Shown one piece after another: positions 25,437-34,365 of a stretch of 64,000 nucleotides of DNA. The stretch lies in NCBI GenBank assembly GCA_965215845.1, contig CBDCEL010000003.1, positions 1,116,001 through 1,180,000 on the forward strand, read 5' to 3'. The notes beneath the pieces were generated by a model. It was not told the origin of the DNA, ran no database searches, and was given only the letters and a program-made list of their open reading frames with translations. The DNA comes from Aurantibacter_A sp965215845. GTDB taxonomy: Bacteria > Bacteroidota > Bacteroidia > Flavobacteriales > Flavobacteriaceae. Position 1 is the stretch's first letter. Every line of letters begins with the position of its first letter. A program made the translations under genes and the position numbers.

Positions 25437-26888
25437 ATGAAAACTAAGTTGGCGTATTTAATGATAATTTTGATTGGGCATATTTCCATCGGTCAAGAAT
25501 GCCCAAAATTGACCGAGCCGATAAGTGGATCTGCTGACGTACCTGTAGATACGCCCATTACCTGGAACGAGGTCGCCGGCGATATAGGCTATGTCATTTC
25601 ATTGGGCACAACCCCGGGTGCCGGTGATATTATCAACCAAAGATCATCCGGCGAATTGAATTATTACATTCCTGAAGTAGGTCTTCCTGAGAATACCACC
25701 ATTTATGCGACCATCAAACTCTTCGTATTCGGTCAAGGCGAAGTTGTATGTACCAGTGAAATTTTTGTTACCGAAGACGTAACCACCCCTCCATCATGTA
25801 CGAGCCTTAACCTATCGAATCAGTTAACTGGATCTTCGGCCTCCGAAAATGTGGTCAGATGGAACTACGCCCCAAAGGCAACAGGTTACCATCTTTCTGT
25901 TGGAACCGATCAAAATGCCAATAATATAATAGCGAACCTGGATGTCGGAAATGTACTTTCGTATGATTTGGCCAATATACTGACCGATGATTCGGATCTT
26001 TTCGTACTGGTAGTTCCATACAACGAAAATGGGGCTGCCGCGGGTTGCCAGCCTGAAAGCCTTACCATAGACATGAGCGTCCAGTTCTGTGAACCCTATT
26101 TCGACAGTTCGCAAGGAGGAATAGTCGATAGAAGTCCGCAAATACATATTCCCGAAGTGGTGGCCATTTGCAGGGAAAACCTTCCTGTGATGATTTCGGG
26201 CGAAGGAAAGGCAGATGGCTTCCGTTGGTTCAGAATGAACGATGATGGCACTGAGGTCTTGATTTCAGAAGCTACGGAAGCGCCTATTGCCGAAATTGGC
26301 AAGTATCGTTACGAGGGTTACAACAATTACAATCAGGCCACGAATACTTTCGAATGTGCTACGTCCAAAGAGTTTAGGGTGGTATTATCCGAACCTGCCA
26401 ACATTGCCGAAATTACTGTAGATATAAATGGTGATACAAGAACCTTGGAGGCCGTTGTCAGCGGAAATGGGGACTATGAATATGCCATCGACGACATGAA
26501 CGGTCCTTACCAACCCAGTAATATCTTTGCAAACATCTTAGGCGATAGACATACGATTTATGTCAAGGACAAGAATGGTTGCGGCATAGTAAGTCAAGAA
26601 GCCCCAAGGGACCTTAGCCAGGAAAATTTTCCAAACTTTTTTACCCCCAACGCCGATAACGCAAATGACACATGGCAGTTCAAACCCTCGAAGAATGCAA
26701 AGCAAACGGGGCTGGCCACCATATATATATTTGATAGGTATGGAAATCTCCTATCTCAAATGGACCCCAAGGCAAAAGGATGGGATGGAAGCTTCAGGGG
26801 AAGACCGCTTCCCTCGACAACTTATTGGTATAGGGCGATTTCGATAACAGGAGAAGAGATTACCGGTTATTTTGTGTTGAAACGTTGA
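25437..26888 (+). CDS. T9SS type B sorting domain (CHU_C) protein, tandem paralogue 1
   Basis: A 483-residue secreted protein. The start is ATG 25437, giving signal peptide MKTKLAYLMIILIGHISIGQ. Two fibronectin/Ig-like repeats follow (each with ITWNEVAGDIGYVISLGTTPG-like or RWNYAPKATGYHLSVGT-like strands), then a shared region with DGFRWFRMND and GKYRYEGYNNYNQ, a GDYEYAIDDMNGPYQ module, KDKNGCGI, and the CHU_C domain FPNFFTPNADNANDTW to VLKR. The cysteine in QECPKL opens each paralogue. Surface protein of unknown ligand; 32 bp after the propeller-type gene. Confidence 0.9.
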   Translation: MKTKLAYLMIILIGHISIGQECPKLTEPISGSADVPVDTPITWNEVAGDIGYVISLGTTPGAGDIINQRSSGELNYYIPEVGLPENTTIYATIKLFVFGQGEVVCTSEIFVTEDVTTPPSCTSLNLSNQLTGSSASENVVRWNYAPKATGYHLSVGTDQNANNIIANLDVGNVLSYDLANILTDDSDLFVLVVPYNENGAAAGCQPESLTIDMSVQFCEPYFDSSQGGIVDRSPQIHIPEVVAICRENLPVMISGEGKADGFRWFRMNDDGTEVLISEATEAPIAEIGKYRYEGYNNYNQATNTFECATSKEFRVVLSEPANIAEITVDINGDTRTLEAVVSGNGDYEYAIDDMNGPYQPSNIFANILGDRHTIYVKDKNGCGIVSQEAPRDLSQENFPNFFTPNADNANDTWQFKPSKNAKQTGLATIYIFDRYGNLLSQMDPKAKGWDGSFRGRPLPSTTYWYRAISITGEEITGYFVLKR

Positions 26889-26921
26889 CCAGTCATAATT
26901 AAATAAGTGAGGTTCAATTAA

Positions 26922-28382
26922 ATGCTCAGGAAAATATCATTTTTAATACTGTTTTTTACCATCTGGGGTTCCCTGGGCCAAGAATGCCCAAGAATTGGTT
27001 TTCCCGTCGATGGTGCGACGGAAGTAGCTGTCGATGTTACCATTACATGGCCTGAGGTAACCGGCATGAGCATCAATGGATACCTCATTTCACTAGGAAC
27101 AACACCGGGCGGAACCGATATCATAGACCGAACGGCGACAGGTATAAACACCGAATTCAAACCTCCGCTAGGGTTGCCTGAAAATACGGTTATATACGCC
27201 ACGATCAGCGTTCTTCTTTTCAATGCAACACCGATGGAATGTGAAAGCAGTACTTTCACCACGATGGATGTAACCACACCCCCGCCCTGTACTTTCTTGG
27301 TAGCACCCGACGACAACGCCTCGGATGTGACCGTGGTTACCGATATCATATGGAATTATTCACCCTCCGCGACAAGCTATACATTGACCATCGGCACTTC
27401 ACAAGGCGGATCGGATATTTTGGATGCGGTCAATGTAGGCAATGTTCTTTCCTATGACCCACCACAAGACTTGCCGCAAGATATTCGGGTTTATGTCACT
27501 GTCAGGCCGGAGAATGAAAATGGGTACATGTCGGCCTGTACCGAGGAAAGCTTTTACACTGGGGCACTTGATGACCCGTGCACAAACAAGGACGAAATAA
27601 CCGGCGAAATGGAATTCTTGGGTCCTACAATCGATCTTCCAAGCCGTTTTGTAATTTGCTCGAATGATGGCAGTATAAATCTTAGCAGTGATGTACAAGC
27701 CGACGGGATTCGCTGGCTGAGCAATGAAAATGGGGTTGAGACCCTGCTTTCGGAAAATCGCAATTTTCAAATAACAGAAGTTGGCAATTATGCCCTTGAA
27801 GCTTACAATTATATTGTTCATTCGGGAATCACGATCGAATGCACCAGCTTCAAGAGTTTCAATGTGGTTTCCTCGGAAATCGCAACCATAGAATCGGTAG
27901 ACATCAAATCCCTCGCGGCGGGTAAACAGGCCACTGTAATTGCTACAGGGATAGGTGAATATGAATATGCCATTGATGATATTAATGGGCCCTACCAGGA
28001 TGACCCCACTTTTTATAACATTTCAGAGGGGCCACATTTTGTTTATGTTCGGGACAAAAACGGATGTGGTATAGCATCGCAACTGATAGAACGAGGATTG
28101 AAAACTGAAGACTTTCCGAAATTCTTCACGCCAAACGGTGACGGAATCAATGATTTTTGGCAATTCGTAACGCCAAAAGAGGTTGCCAAATCAAGTGAAT
28201 TGTTGGAAGGGAAAATATCGATTTTCGATCGGTACGGAAGCCTTCTCTTACATTTAGATCCCGAGTCGAAGGGTTGGGACGGTCGTTTTCAAGGAATCGA
28301 GCTACCGTCATCCGATTATTGGTTTAAGGCAGTTTCCCTGAATCAACAAGAAATTACAGGGCATTTCACCTTAAAACGATAA
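26922..28382 (+). CDS. T9SS type B sorting domain (CHU_C) protein, tandem paralogue 2
   Basis: A 486-residue secreted protein with the same plan as its two neighbours: signal peptide to about 20 (ending GSLGQ), opening ECPRIGFPVDGATEVAVD, two Fn3-like repeats with LISLGTTPGGTDI and LTIGTSQGGSDI, the DGIRWLSNENG region, GEYEYAIDDINGPYQ, RDKNGCGI, then FPKFFTPNGDGINDFW, FDRYGSLL, SDYWFKAV and LKR at the C-terminus. Clearly a duplicate of the genes on each side. Separated from them by 33 and 22 bp, so one transcript is likely. Confidence 0.9.
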   Translation: MLRKISFLILFFTIWGSLGQECPRIGFPVDGATEVAVDVTITWPEVTGMSINGYLISLGTTPGGTDIIDRTATGINTEFKPPLGLPENTVIYATISVLLFNATPMECESSTFTTMDVTTPPPCTFLVAPDDNASDVTVVTDIIWNYSPSATSYTLTIGTSQGGSDILDAVNVGNVLSYDPPQDLPQDIRVYVTVRPENENGYMSACTEESFYTGALDDPCTNKDEITGEMEFLGPTIDLPSRFVICSNDGSINLSSDVQADGIRWLSNENGVETLLSENRNFQITEVGNYALEAYNYIVHSGITIECTSFKSFNVVSSEIATIESVDIKSLAAGKQATVIATGIGEYEYAIDDINGPYQDDPTFYNISEGPHFVYVRDKNGCGIASQLIERGLKTEDFPKFFTPNGDGINDFWQFVTPKEVAKSSELLEGKISIFDRYGSLLLHLDPESKGWDGRFQGIELPSSDYWFKAVSLNQQEITGHFTLKR

Positions 28383-28404
28383 ATAAATTATTATAAATTT
28401 AATA

Positions 28405-30135
28405 ATGGCCAAAAAGCTAATAAATACAATAATACTCCTGCTGACCATAATGGCCTATGGGCAGGATTGTCCGAGTCTCACGGCCCCTCTAGATGGTGCA
28501 ACAAACGTACCGGTCGATGCGACAATATCATGGAACGGTGTTACAGGTGTACCGGGCTATGACATTGAATTGGGCACAACCCCTGGCGGAAGCGAAATCT
28601 TGTCGACATCCGTGGGTAGCGCAACTTCATTTACCCCGCCTTTGGGTCTTCCCGAGGATACACAAATTTATGTCACCATAACGCTGTTCTTTTTCAATCA
28701 ACCGAACATTACCTGTACCACTGAAACGTTTAGAACGGGCTCGGTGACCGCTCCACCGCCTTGTACTACACTTCAAAGTCCGGTGGATGGCGCAACAAAT
28801 GTAAATGGGGCAACCAATATTTCTTGGGGCTATGCCCCGACCGCTACGGGTTATACAATTTCTATGGGCACAACACCTGGCGGAACCGATTTGGCCAACA
28901 ATGTCGATGTGGGAAACACCCTTTTATATAACCCTCCCGGAGACATCCCTCCCGATACTACGGTCTATGTTACGGTAATACCTGAAAACAGTGTGGGAAC
29001 GGCCAGTTCATGTTCCGAATTTAGTTTTAGTACAGGGCCAATGGCGACCTTGCCGGGCTGTACCTCCTTATTGAATCCGGTGAATGGCGCCATAAATGTT
29101 CCCCTGACCCCGCTACTGGAGTGGACTCCGGTTCCAGGTGCCGACGGGTATCGAATAGCGATAGGCACTTCCCCTTTTGAAAATGATGTAATCGACAACC
29201 TTGTTTTTACGTCGACCTCGACTTTTGTCATCGACTTTGAACCCAACAATACTTTTTTCGTGACAATAGTTCCCTTTAATGCGGCCGGCGACGCTATTGG
29301 TTGTCCGCAAGAAACTTTTTCCACAGTTTTGGGCTGTGGACCATTTTTTGACCCGGCCACCGGCGAGTTGGTAACCTTGAACCCTCCCATAGATTTTCCG
29401 GATCAGATAGGAATATGTGGCGCCGATGGCCCTCAAATGATTACGTCAAACGATGTGGCCGAAGGCTATCGATGGTTTAGTGTAAGTAGTTCAGGTACAG
29501 AAACCCTACTTTCGTCAACCTCGGAAGTGGAAATTTCTGAAGGAGGTATGTATCGCTATGAGGCCTACAATACCGTTTCCCAATCAGGCAATACAATCGA
29601 ATGTACCAGTACCAAGGATTTTATTGTCAGCGCGTCTGAAGTAGCGAACATCACGACAGTCAATGTAAGCCAACAGCTAAGTGGTTTGCGCCTTGAAGTT
29701 TTGGCAGCGGGTATTGGCGACTATGAATACGCCTTGAACGCTATTGACGGCCCCTACCAAGACAGCAATGTCTTTGACAATGTTCAGGGGGGTACGAATA
29801 CCGTCTATGTAAGGGATAAAAATGGATGTGGTATCGCAGAAAGTACCATTCAGCAAGATTTGACCGTGGAAGGGTTCCCTAAATTCTTTACGCCCAATGG
29901 TGACAATGTCAATGATTTTTGGCAATATATTCCACCTTTCGAGACTGGTGAAACCAATTTGAGAACCATCTATATATTCGATCGCTACGGGGCACTATTA
30001 TATCAATTTGGCCCGGACTCTCAAGGTTGGGATGGAAATTTTGAGGGACAACCACTACCAGAAACCGACTATTGGTTCAAGGCCATATCGGAAGACAACA
30101 AAAAACTGGTGGGTCACTTCACCTTAAAAAGGTAA
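28405..30135 (+). CDS. T9SS type B sorting domain (CHU_C) protein, tandem paralogue 3 with an extra repeat
   Basis: A 576-residue secreted protein. Signal peptide to about 19 (TIMAYGQ). It has three Fn3-like repeats instead of two: CPSLTAPLDGATNVPVDATI, then LQSPVDGATNVNGATNISW, then LLNPVNGAINVPLTPLLEW, each followed by a GY(D/T/R)I strand and a LGTTP/MGTTP/IGTSP turn. The rest matches its paralogues: GYRWFSVSSSG, GDYEYALNAIDGPYQ, RDKNGCGI, FPKFFTPNGDNVNDFW, ending TLKR. The extra repeat accounts for its greater length. It is the last gene of the tandem series; a weak ATTATTG/CAATAAT hairpin (30143-30165) follows. Confidence 0.9.
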   Translation: MAKKLINTIILLLTIMAYGQDCPSLTAPLDGATNVPVDATISWNGVTGVPGYDIELGTTPGGSEILSTSVGSATSFTPPLGLPEDTQIYVTITLFFFNQPNITCTTETFRTGSVTAPPPCTTLQSPVDGATNVNGATNISWGYAPTATGYTISMGTTPGGTDLANNVDVGNTLLYNPPGDIPPDTTVYVTVIPENSVGTASSCSEFSFSTGPMATLPGCTSLLNPVNGAINVPLTPLLEWTPVPGADGYRIAIGTSPFENDVIDNLVFTSTSTFVIDFEPNNTFFVTIVPFNAAGDAIGCPQETFSTVLGCGPFFDPATGELVTLNPPIDFPDQIGICGADGPQMITSNDVAEGYRWFSVSSSGTETLLSSTSEVEISEGGMYRYEAYNTVSQSGNTIECTSTKDFIVSASEVANITTVNVSQQLSGLRLEVLAAGIGDYEYALNAIDGPYQDSNVFDNVQGGTNTVYVRDKNGCGIAESTIQQDLTVEGFPKFFTPNGDNVNDFWQYIPPFETGETNLRTIYIFDRYGALLYQFGPDSQGWDGNFEGQPLPETDYWFKAISEDNKKLVGHFTLKR

Positions 30136-30217
30136 TCTCGAAATTATTGGTTTTGAAGCAATAATAAACTTTGGCCTTTTGTATTTTTAGAGACTGTATT
30201 GAAAAGTTTCGCAAAAG

Positions 30218-32204
30218 ATGAAGTTTAGAGTAGTATCCGAATTCGAACCTACGGGCGATCAACCGGAAGCCATTGCGCAATTGGTCGAGGGAATGGAATC
30301 CGGTGAGCGATACCAGACCTTGTTGGGTGTTACAGGATCGGGAAAGACCTTTACGGTGACCAAGGTAATCGAAGAAGTACAACGTCCGACCCTTGTATTG
30401 GCCCACAACAAAACGTTGGCTGCCCAATTATATTCTGAATTCAAACAATTTTTCCCTGACAACGCGGTCGAGTATTTCGTTTCATACTATGATTATTATC
30501 AACCAGAGGCGTTTATTCCGTCTTCCGGATTGTACATCGAAAAAGACCTTTCGATAAACGAGGATATCGAAAAACTACGGCTGAGCACGACGTCCTCATT
30601 GCTTTCGGGCAGGCGGGATGTGCTTGTGGTGGCCTCCGTTTCTTGTCTGTATGGAATCGGGAATCCGGCAGAATTTCAAAAGAACGTTATCTCGATCAAA
30701 AAAGATCAGGTCATCGCTCGGACCAAATTTATGCATCAACTGGTCCAAGGATTGTATTCAAGGACAACGGCCGATTTCAGAAATGGCAATTTCCGGGTCA
30801 AAGGCGATGTCATCGACGTGTTTCCGGGTTACGCCGATAACGCCTTCCGTATTCATTTCTTTGGGGATGAGATAGAGGAAATAGAGGCCTTCGATCCCTT
30901 CAACAACAATATCATCGAATCGTACGAGTCATTGAATATTTATCCGGCGAACATTTTTGTGACCTCCCAGGATGTCTTACAAAATGCGATCCACCAGATT
31001 CAGGATGATTTGGTGGCGCAGGTGGACTATTTTAAGGAAATCGGCAAGCCTCTGGAGGCCAAACGTTTAGAAGAACGAACGACTTTTGACCTTGAGATGA
31101 TTCGTGAGCTTGGCTATTGCTCAGGTATCGAAAATTATTCGAGGTATTTGGATGGTAGAGATCCTGGTACGCGGCCCTTTTGTTTGTTGGACTATTTTCC
31201 CGATGACTTATTTGATGGTAGTGGATGAAAGCCATGTTACCATACCTCAGGTACATGCAATGTACGGTGGTGACCGTTCCCGTAAGGAAAACCTCGTGGA
31301 ATACGGTTTTCGACTTCCTGCTGCGATGGACAACCGCCCATTGAAATTTGAGGAGTTTGAAGCCCTTCAAAATCAGGTAATCTATGTCAGCGCCACCCCG
31401 GCCGACTATGAATTGCAGTTGAGCCAAGGTGTCTATGTGGAGCAGGTCATTCGCCCTACCGGGCTGTTGGATCCCATCATCGAGGTACGTCCTAGTCTTA
31501 ACCAGATCGATGATTTGGTCGAAGAAATACAACAAAGGGTTGAAAAGGACGAGCGGACCCTCGTGACCACACTGACCAAGAGAATGGCTGAGGAATTGGC
31601 CAAATATCTGACCCGTATAGACGTGCGATGCCGTTATATCCATAGTGATGTGGACACTTTGGAGCGTGTTGAGATCATGCAGGACCTTCGCAAGGGAATT
31701 TTTGATGTTTTGATCGGTGTCAATTTATTGAGGGAGGGGCTCGATCTTCCCGAGGTTTCGCTAGTGGCCATCGTCGACGCCGACAAAGAAGGATTCTTGA
31801 GAAGCAACCGCTCATTGACGCAAACCGTGGGTAGGGCCGCTCGGCATTTGAATGGAAAAGCGATAATGTATGCCGATAAAATTACGGAGAGCATGCAAAA
31901 GACCATTGACGAAACCAATTATCGACGTGAAAAACAGATCGCGTACAATACCGAAAACAATATTACACCTAAGTCGTTGAACAAAAGCTTGGATAGCGCC
32001 TTGGCCAAAAATTCCGTTTCGACCTACCATTTTGAAAAAGAAGAACTGCGGGCAGCAGAACCCGATATCGATTATTTGACCAAGGACCAGTTGGAAAAAT
32101 TAATTCGGACGAAAAGAAAGGAAATGGAAAAGGCAGCCAAGGAGTTGGACTTCATGCACGCCGCAAAACTTAGGGACGAAATAAAAATACTTCAAGAAAA
32201 ATAG
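30218..32204 (+). pseudogene. uvrB: Excinuclease ABC subunit B, split by a one-base frameshift
   Basis: UvrB, the damage-verifying helicase-like subunit of nucleotide excision repair. Frame 1 (30218-31228) has EPTGDQPEAIAQL, Walker A LGVTGSGKTFT and the YYDYYQPEAFIPSS beta-hairpin region. It runs to LDYFPDDL and then out of frame to a TGA at 31226. Frame 2 resumes in TYLMVVDESHVTIPQVHAM and continues through INLLREGLDLPEVSLVAI-type motif V, QTVGRAARH and the C-terminal UVR motif. Removing one T from the TT at 31208-31209 restores DDYLMVVDES and gives a normal 661-residue protein. No other defect is seen, so either a sequencing error or a very recent mutation is likely. Confidence 0.92.
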
Positions 32205-32220
32205 ATTTAACTTATTGACA

Positions 32221-33156
32221 ATGAATAGATTAATTGTCTTGGGAGTCTTATTCTTTCTATTGATTGGCTGCAAGGAAGAAAGAAAGACAGAGGAAGTCAC
32301 AGCCTTTGAGCAAGCAAAGATTCCAGATGCCATTTCGTTGTTCGGCGATTCCCTATTTTCCCCCCGACCTTCGACAAAACTTCTTGAGAGACTTAAAAAG
32401 TATCAGGTCAACTACAAAAAAGATTCCGTCAAAGCCGATAACATAATTTGGTACGGAAGGTTTGTGGCATACAAGGGAGCTTACGAAAATGCGATTGCCA
32501 TTTTTACCAAGGGAATCGATCTTTATCCTGATGATGCCCGTTTTTATCGCCATCGTGGTCACCGCTATATTACCACACGTAAATTCGACAAGGCCATTGA
32601 CGATTTCGAAAAAGCCGTTGAATTGATTGCCGACAAACCTAATGAAATAGAGCCTGACGGTATGCCCAATGCACGAAATATTCCGGTAAGCACCCTCCAT
32701 GGAAATATTTATTACCATTTAGGCCTGGCCCATTATCTGAACTGGGATTTGGAAAACGCCTTGGAAGCTTACAAAAAATGTCTGGCCACTGGCAACAAAC
32801 CTGATAATGTCGTTTCGGCCACTCATTGGATTTACATGATATTAAGATTACTTGGCCGGGAAGATGAAGCGAACAAATACCTCGAACCTATAAATTCAGA
32901 AATGGATATTATAGAAAATATGGCCTATCATAAATTATGTCTCCTCTATAAGGGACAACTTACTTTGGACGAACTTGAAAAAAATCTGGACGAAACATCA
33001 GGTTCGGACGGTATAAAATATGGCATGGCCAATTGGTATTTTTATAATGGGGAAAAACAAATTGCCGAAGAAAAATTAAAACGGTTGGTCGGGCAAAAAA
33101 GTTGGAATTCCTTTGGATACCTCGCAGCAGAATCACAATTGAAAAAGCACTTTTAA
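32221..33156 (+). CDS. Tetratricopeptide repeat lipoprotein
   Basis: A 311-residue lipoprotein; MNRLIVLGVLFFLLIGC gives the acylated Cys at about 17. At least three TPR-like units are visible: GAYENAIAIFTKGIDLYPDD, FYRHRGHRYITTRKFDKAID and LGLAHYLNWDLENALEAYKK, followed by further helices (LLGREDEANKYLE; GMANWYFYNGEKQIAEEKL). TPR lipoproteins usually act as scaffolds; the partner is unknown. I use ATG 32221 rather than the TTG two codons upstream. It follows uvrB by 16 bp. Confidence 0.85.
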   Translation: MNRLIVLGVLFFLLIGCKEERKTEEVTAFEQAKIPDAISLFGDSLFSPRPSTKLLERLKKYQVNYKKDSVKADNIIWYGRFVAYKGAYENAIAIFTKGIDLYPDDARFYRHRGHRYITTRKFDKAIDDFEKAVELIADKPNEIEPDGMPNARNIPVSTLHGNIYYHLGLAHYLNWDLENALEAYKKCLATGNKPDNVVSATHWIYMILRLLGREDEANKYLEPINSEMDIIENMAYHKLCLLYKGQLTLDELEKNLDETSGSDGIKYGMANWYFYNGEKQIAEEKLKRLVGQKSWNSFGYLAAESQLKKHF

Positions 33157-33743
33157 AGTCCCCAAAAGGTGAAGTCCGAACACTGTTGAACGCTCTTGGT
33201 TTTTGTCTTGTCGAGCAGTAATTTCTTCATCTTTCCATAAAATATATAAAAATAAACAATATATAAACCAATAGTTTAAAATATAAATTTTAAACTATTG
33301 GTTTTAAAATTATTATAATTATTTTTAGGTTTATCTAAATTGATAAAATCATTAATTTTTATCAAAAAAAAAGGGGTGGATTTGGGCCGTAAACTTATTT
33401 ACGGGTTTTTTGATTTTCATACTTTTTTTGCACCGTTTTACCCTTTTCATTTTGAGGCGCTAAATTTGATCTCCAAAGATGCCAAACCTTGGGGCCAAGA
33501 AAAATATCGGCAACCTACACTGCCCTACTTTTACCTTAAAAATCTCCCGAAAAAAATCCGAAAAAATTCTCCTTTCATTTAGGTCGCTGGTACTTTGGTC
33601 GAAGGCCAAAATGGAATCAACCTAATTCGCTTAAATGTCCTTAATGGAAAATTGTAGGGAAGTGGTTTCGCATTCCCAGACTTTTAAGATTACTAAAAAT
33701 ACATGTCGGCACAATCCAGCTTTTCAAATGATTTTTGATAGGC
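33157..33743. other. AT-rich gene-free region
   Basis: No credible gene. An 80-codon frame at 33340-33582 is low-complexity (Phe/Lys/Ile-rich) and matches nothing I know. The stretch 33240-33360 is extremely AT-rich and contains the palindrome described at 33265-33304. No tRNA, transposase fragment or repeat array is seen. Confidence 0.6.
33265..33304. repeat. Near-perfect 40-bp palindrome
   Basis: Two 18-base arms (33265-33282 and 33287-33304) are perfect reverse complements around a 4-base loop ATAA. The arms contain CCAATAGTTTAAAA and its complement. It begins about 109 bp after the TPR gene stop. It may be a bidirectional transcription terminator or a cruciform/protein-binding site; there is no flanking T-run of the usual kind. 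Confidence 0.7.
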
Positions 33744-33774
33744 AAAAAAAAGCGCCTCCCTCTTGGGAGGCGCT
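33744..33774 (-). terminator. Rho-independent terminator of hsp20
   Basis: On the minus strand a 10-bp GC-rich stem (AGCGCCTCCC / GGGAGGCGCT, plus coordinates 33751-33774, loop TCTT) is followed by a run of T (A-run 33744-33750 on the plus strand). It lies about 75 bp after the hsp20 stop. Two and a half copies of CAACTAAC (33779-33798) sit between stop and hairpin. Confidence 0.8.
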
Positions 33775-33848
33775 TCATCAACTAACCAACTAACCAACCA
33801 TTATGAATCGGTCACCGAAGATGATGACGAAACATAATATTTTCATGC

Positions 33849-34274
33849 CTATTTCAACGAAATCATTCTTTTGGGTTTTGGCAACGCTTCTTTTCTCTTG
33901 GGAAGCACAAACCTTAAGATGCCATCATTATAATCGGCTTTGATTTTATCTTCATCAATTGTCTCGGGCAAAGTAAAAGATCTTTTAAAAGACGAAAAAC
34001 CGAATTCCCTTCTTGTATAGTTATCCTCTGATACTTCGCTTTCGGTCTTGTACTCTGAGGATATGGTCAATACATTATTGTCAATTTCTATATCAAAATC
34101 TTCCTTTTTTCTACCGGGAACGGCCAATTCCAACTCAAAATCTTTTTCATTTTCCTTGATGTTTACCGCAGGAACGGTCGAATTCAAATTTTCCATTCCC
34201 CCGAACCAATCTGGCTTGAATATTTCGTTCATCAAAGAGGGAAATATCAAATTGTTTCTTCTCACTATACTCAT
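33849..34274 (-). CDS. hsp20: Hsp20/alpha-crystallin family small heat-shock protein
   Basis: An ATP-independent holdase that binds unfolding proteins. The 141-residue protein has a short N-terminal arm (NLIFPSLMNEIFKPDWFGG), an alpha-crystallin domain from about 35 (VPAVNIKENEKDFELELAVPG) through VLTISSEYK and FKRSFTLPETID, the family DGILRFVLPK motif near 120-130, and a C-terminal tail PKPKRMISLK containing an I/L-x-I/L-like anchor (MISL). It is monocistronic with a strong terminator. The upstream region carries an FNR/CRP-like box, which suggests oxygen- or redox-responsive control. Confidence 0.95.
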   Translation of the reverse strand: MSIVRRNNLIFPSLMNEIFKPDWFGGMENLNSTVPAVNIKENEKDFELELAVPGRKKEDFDIEIDNNVLTISSEYKTESEVSEDNYTRREFGFSSFKRSFTLPETIDEDKIKADYNDGILRFVLPKRKEALPKPKRMISLK

Positions 34275-34318
34275 GATATATTTTTTTGTTGTTAATTTTT
34301 AATTCTACCAGTAAAGGA

Positions 34319-34327
34319 CAAATTATA
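34319..34327 (-). promoter_or_regulatory. Likely -7 element of hsp20
   Basis: Minus-strand TATAATTTG, close to TAnnTTTG, about 45 bp before the hsp20 ATG. Predicted transcription start near 34313. Confidence 0.4.
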
Positions 34328-34351
34328 TACCAAGTAAGAATTCATGTCTTT

Positions 34352-34365
34352 TTGACATAAATCAA
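34352..34365 (-). promoter_or_regulatory. FNR/CRP-like box upstream of hsp20
   Basis: TTGACATAAATCAA matches the FNR-type consensus TTGAT-N4-ATCAA with one mismatch. Its centre lies about 45 bp upstream of the predicted hsp20 start site, near the position used by class II activators (about -41). Control by a Crp/Fnr-family regulator is inferred; none is encoded in this window. Confidence 0.5.

Noticed and set aside
22678..30135. Tandem repeats as a CRISPR array or satellite
   Set aside because: The repetition is at protein level (Fn3 and CHU_C domains) in open frames, without short identical DNA repeats and spacers.
31032..31643. Minus-strand 203-codon frame across uvrB
   Set aside because: Antisense shadow; the plus-strand UvrB motifs are unmistakable.
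33340..33582. 80-codon frame rich in Phe, Lys and Ile
   Set aside because: Low complexity in very AT-rich DNA, no promoter, no recognisable family.
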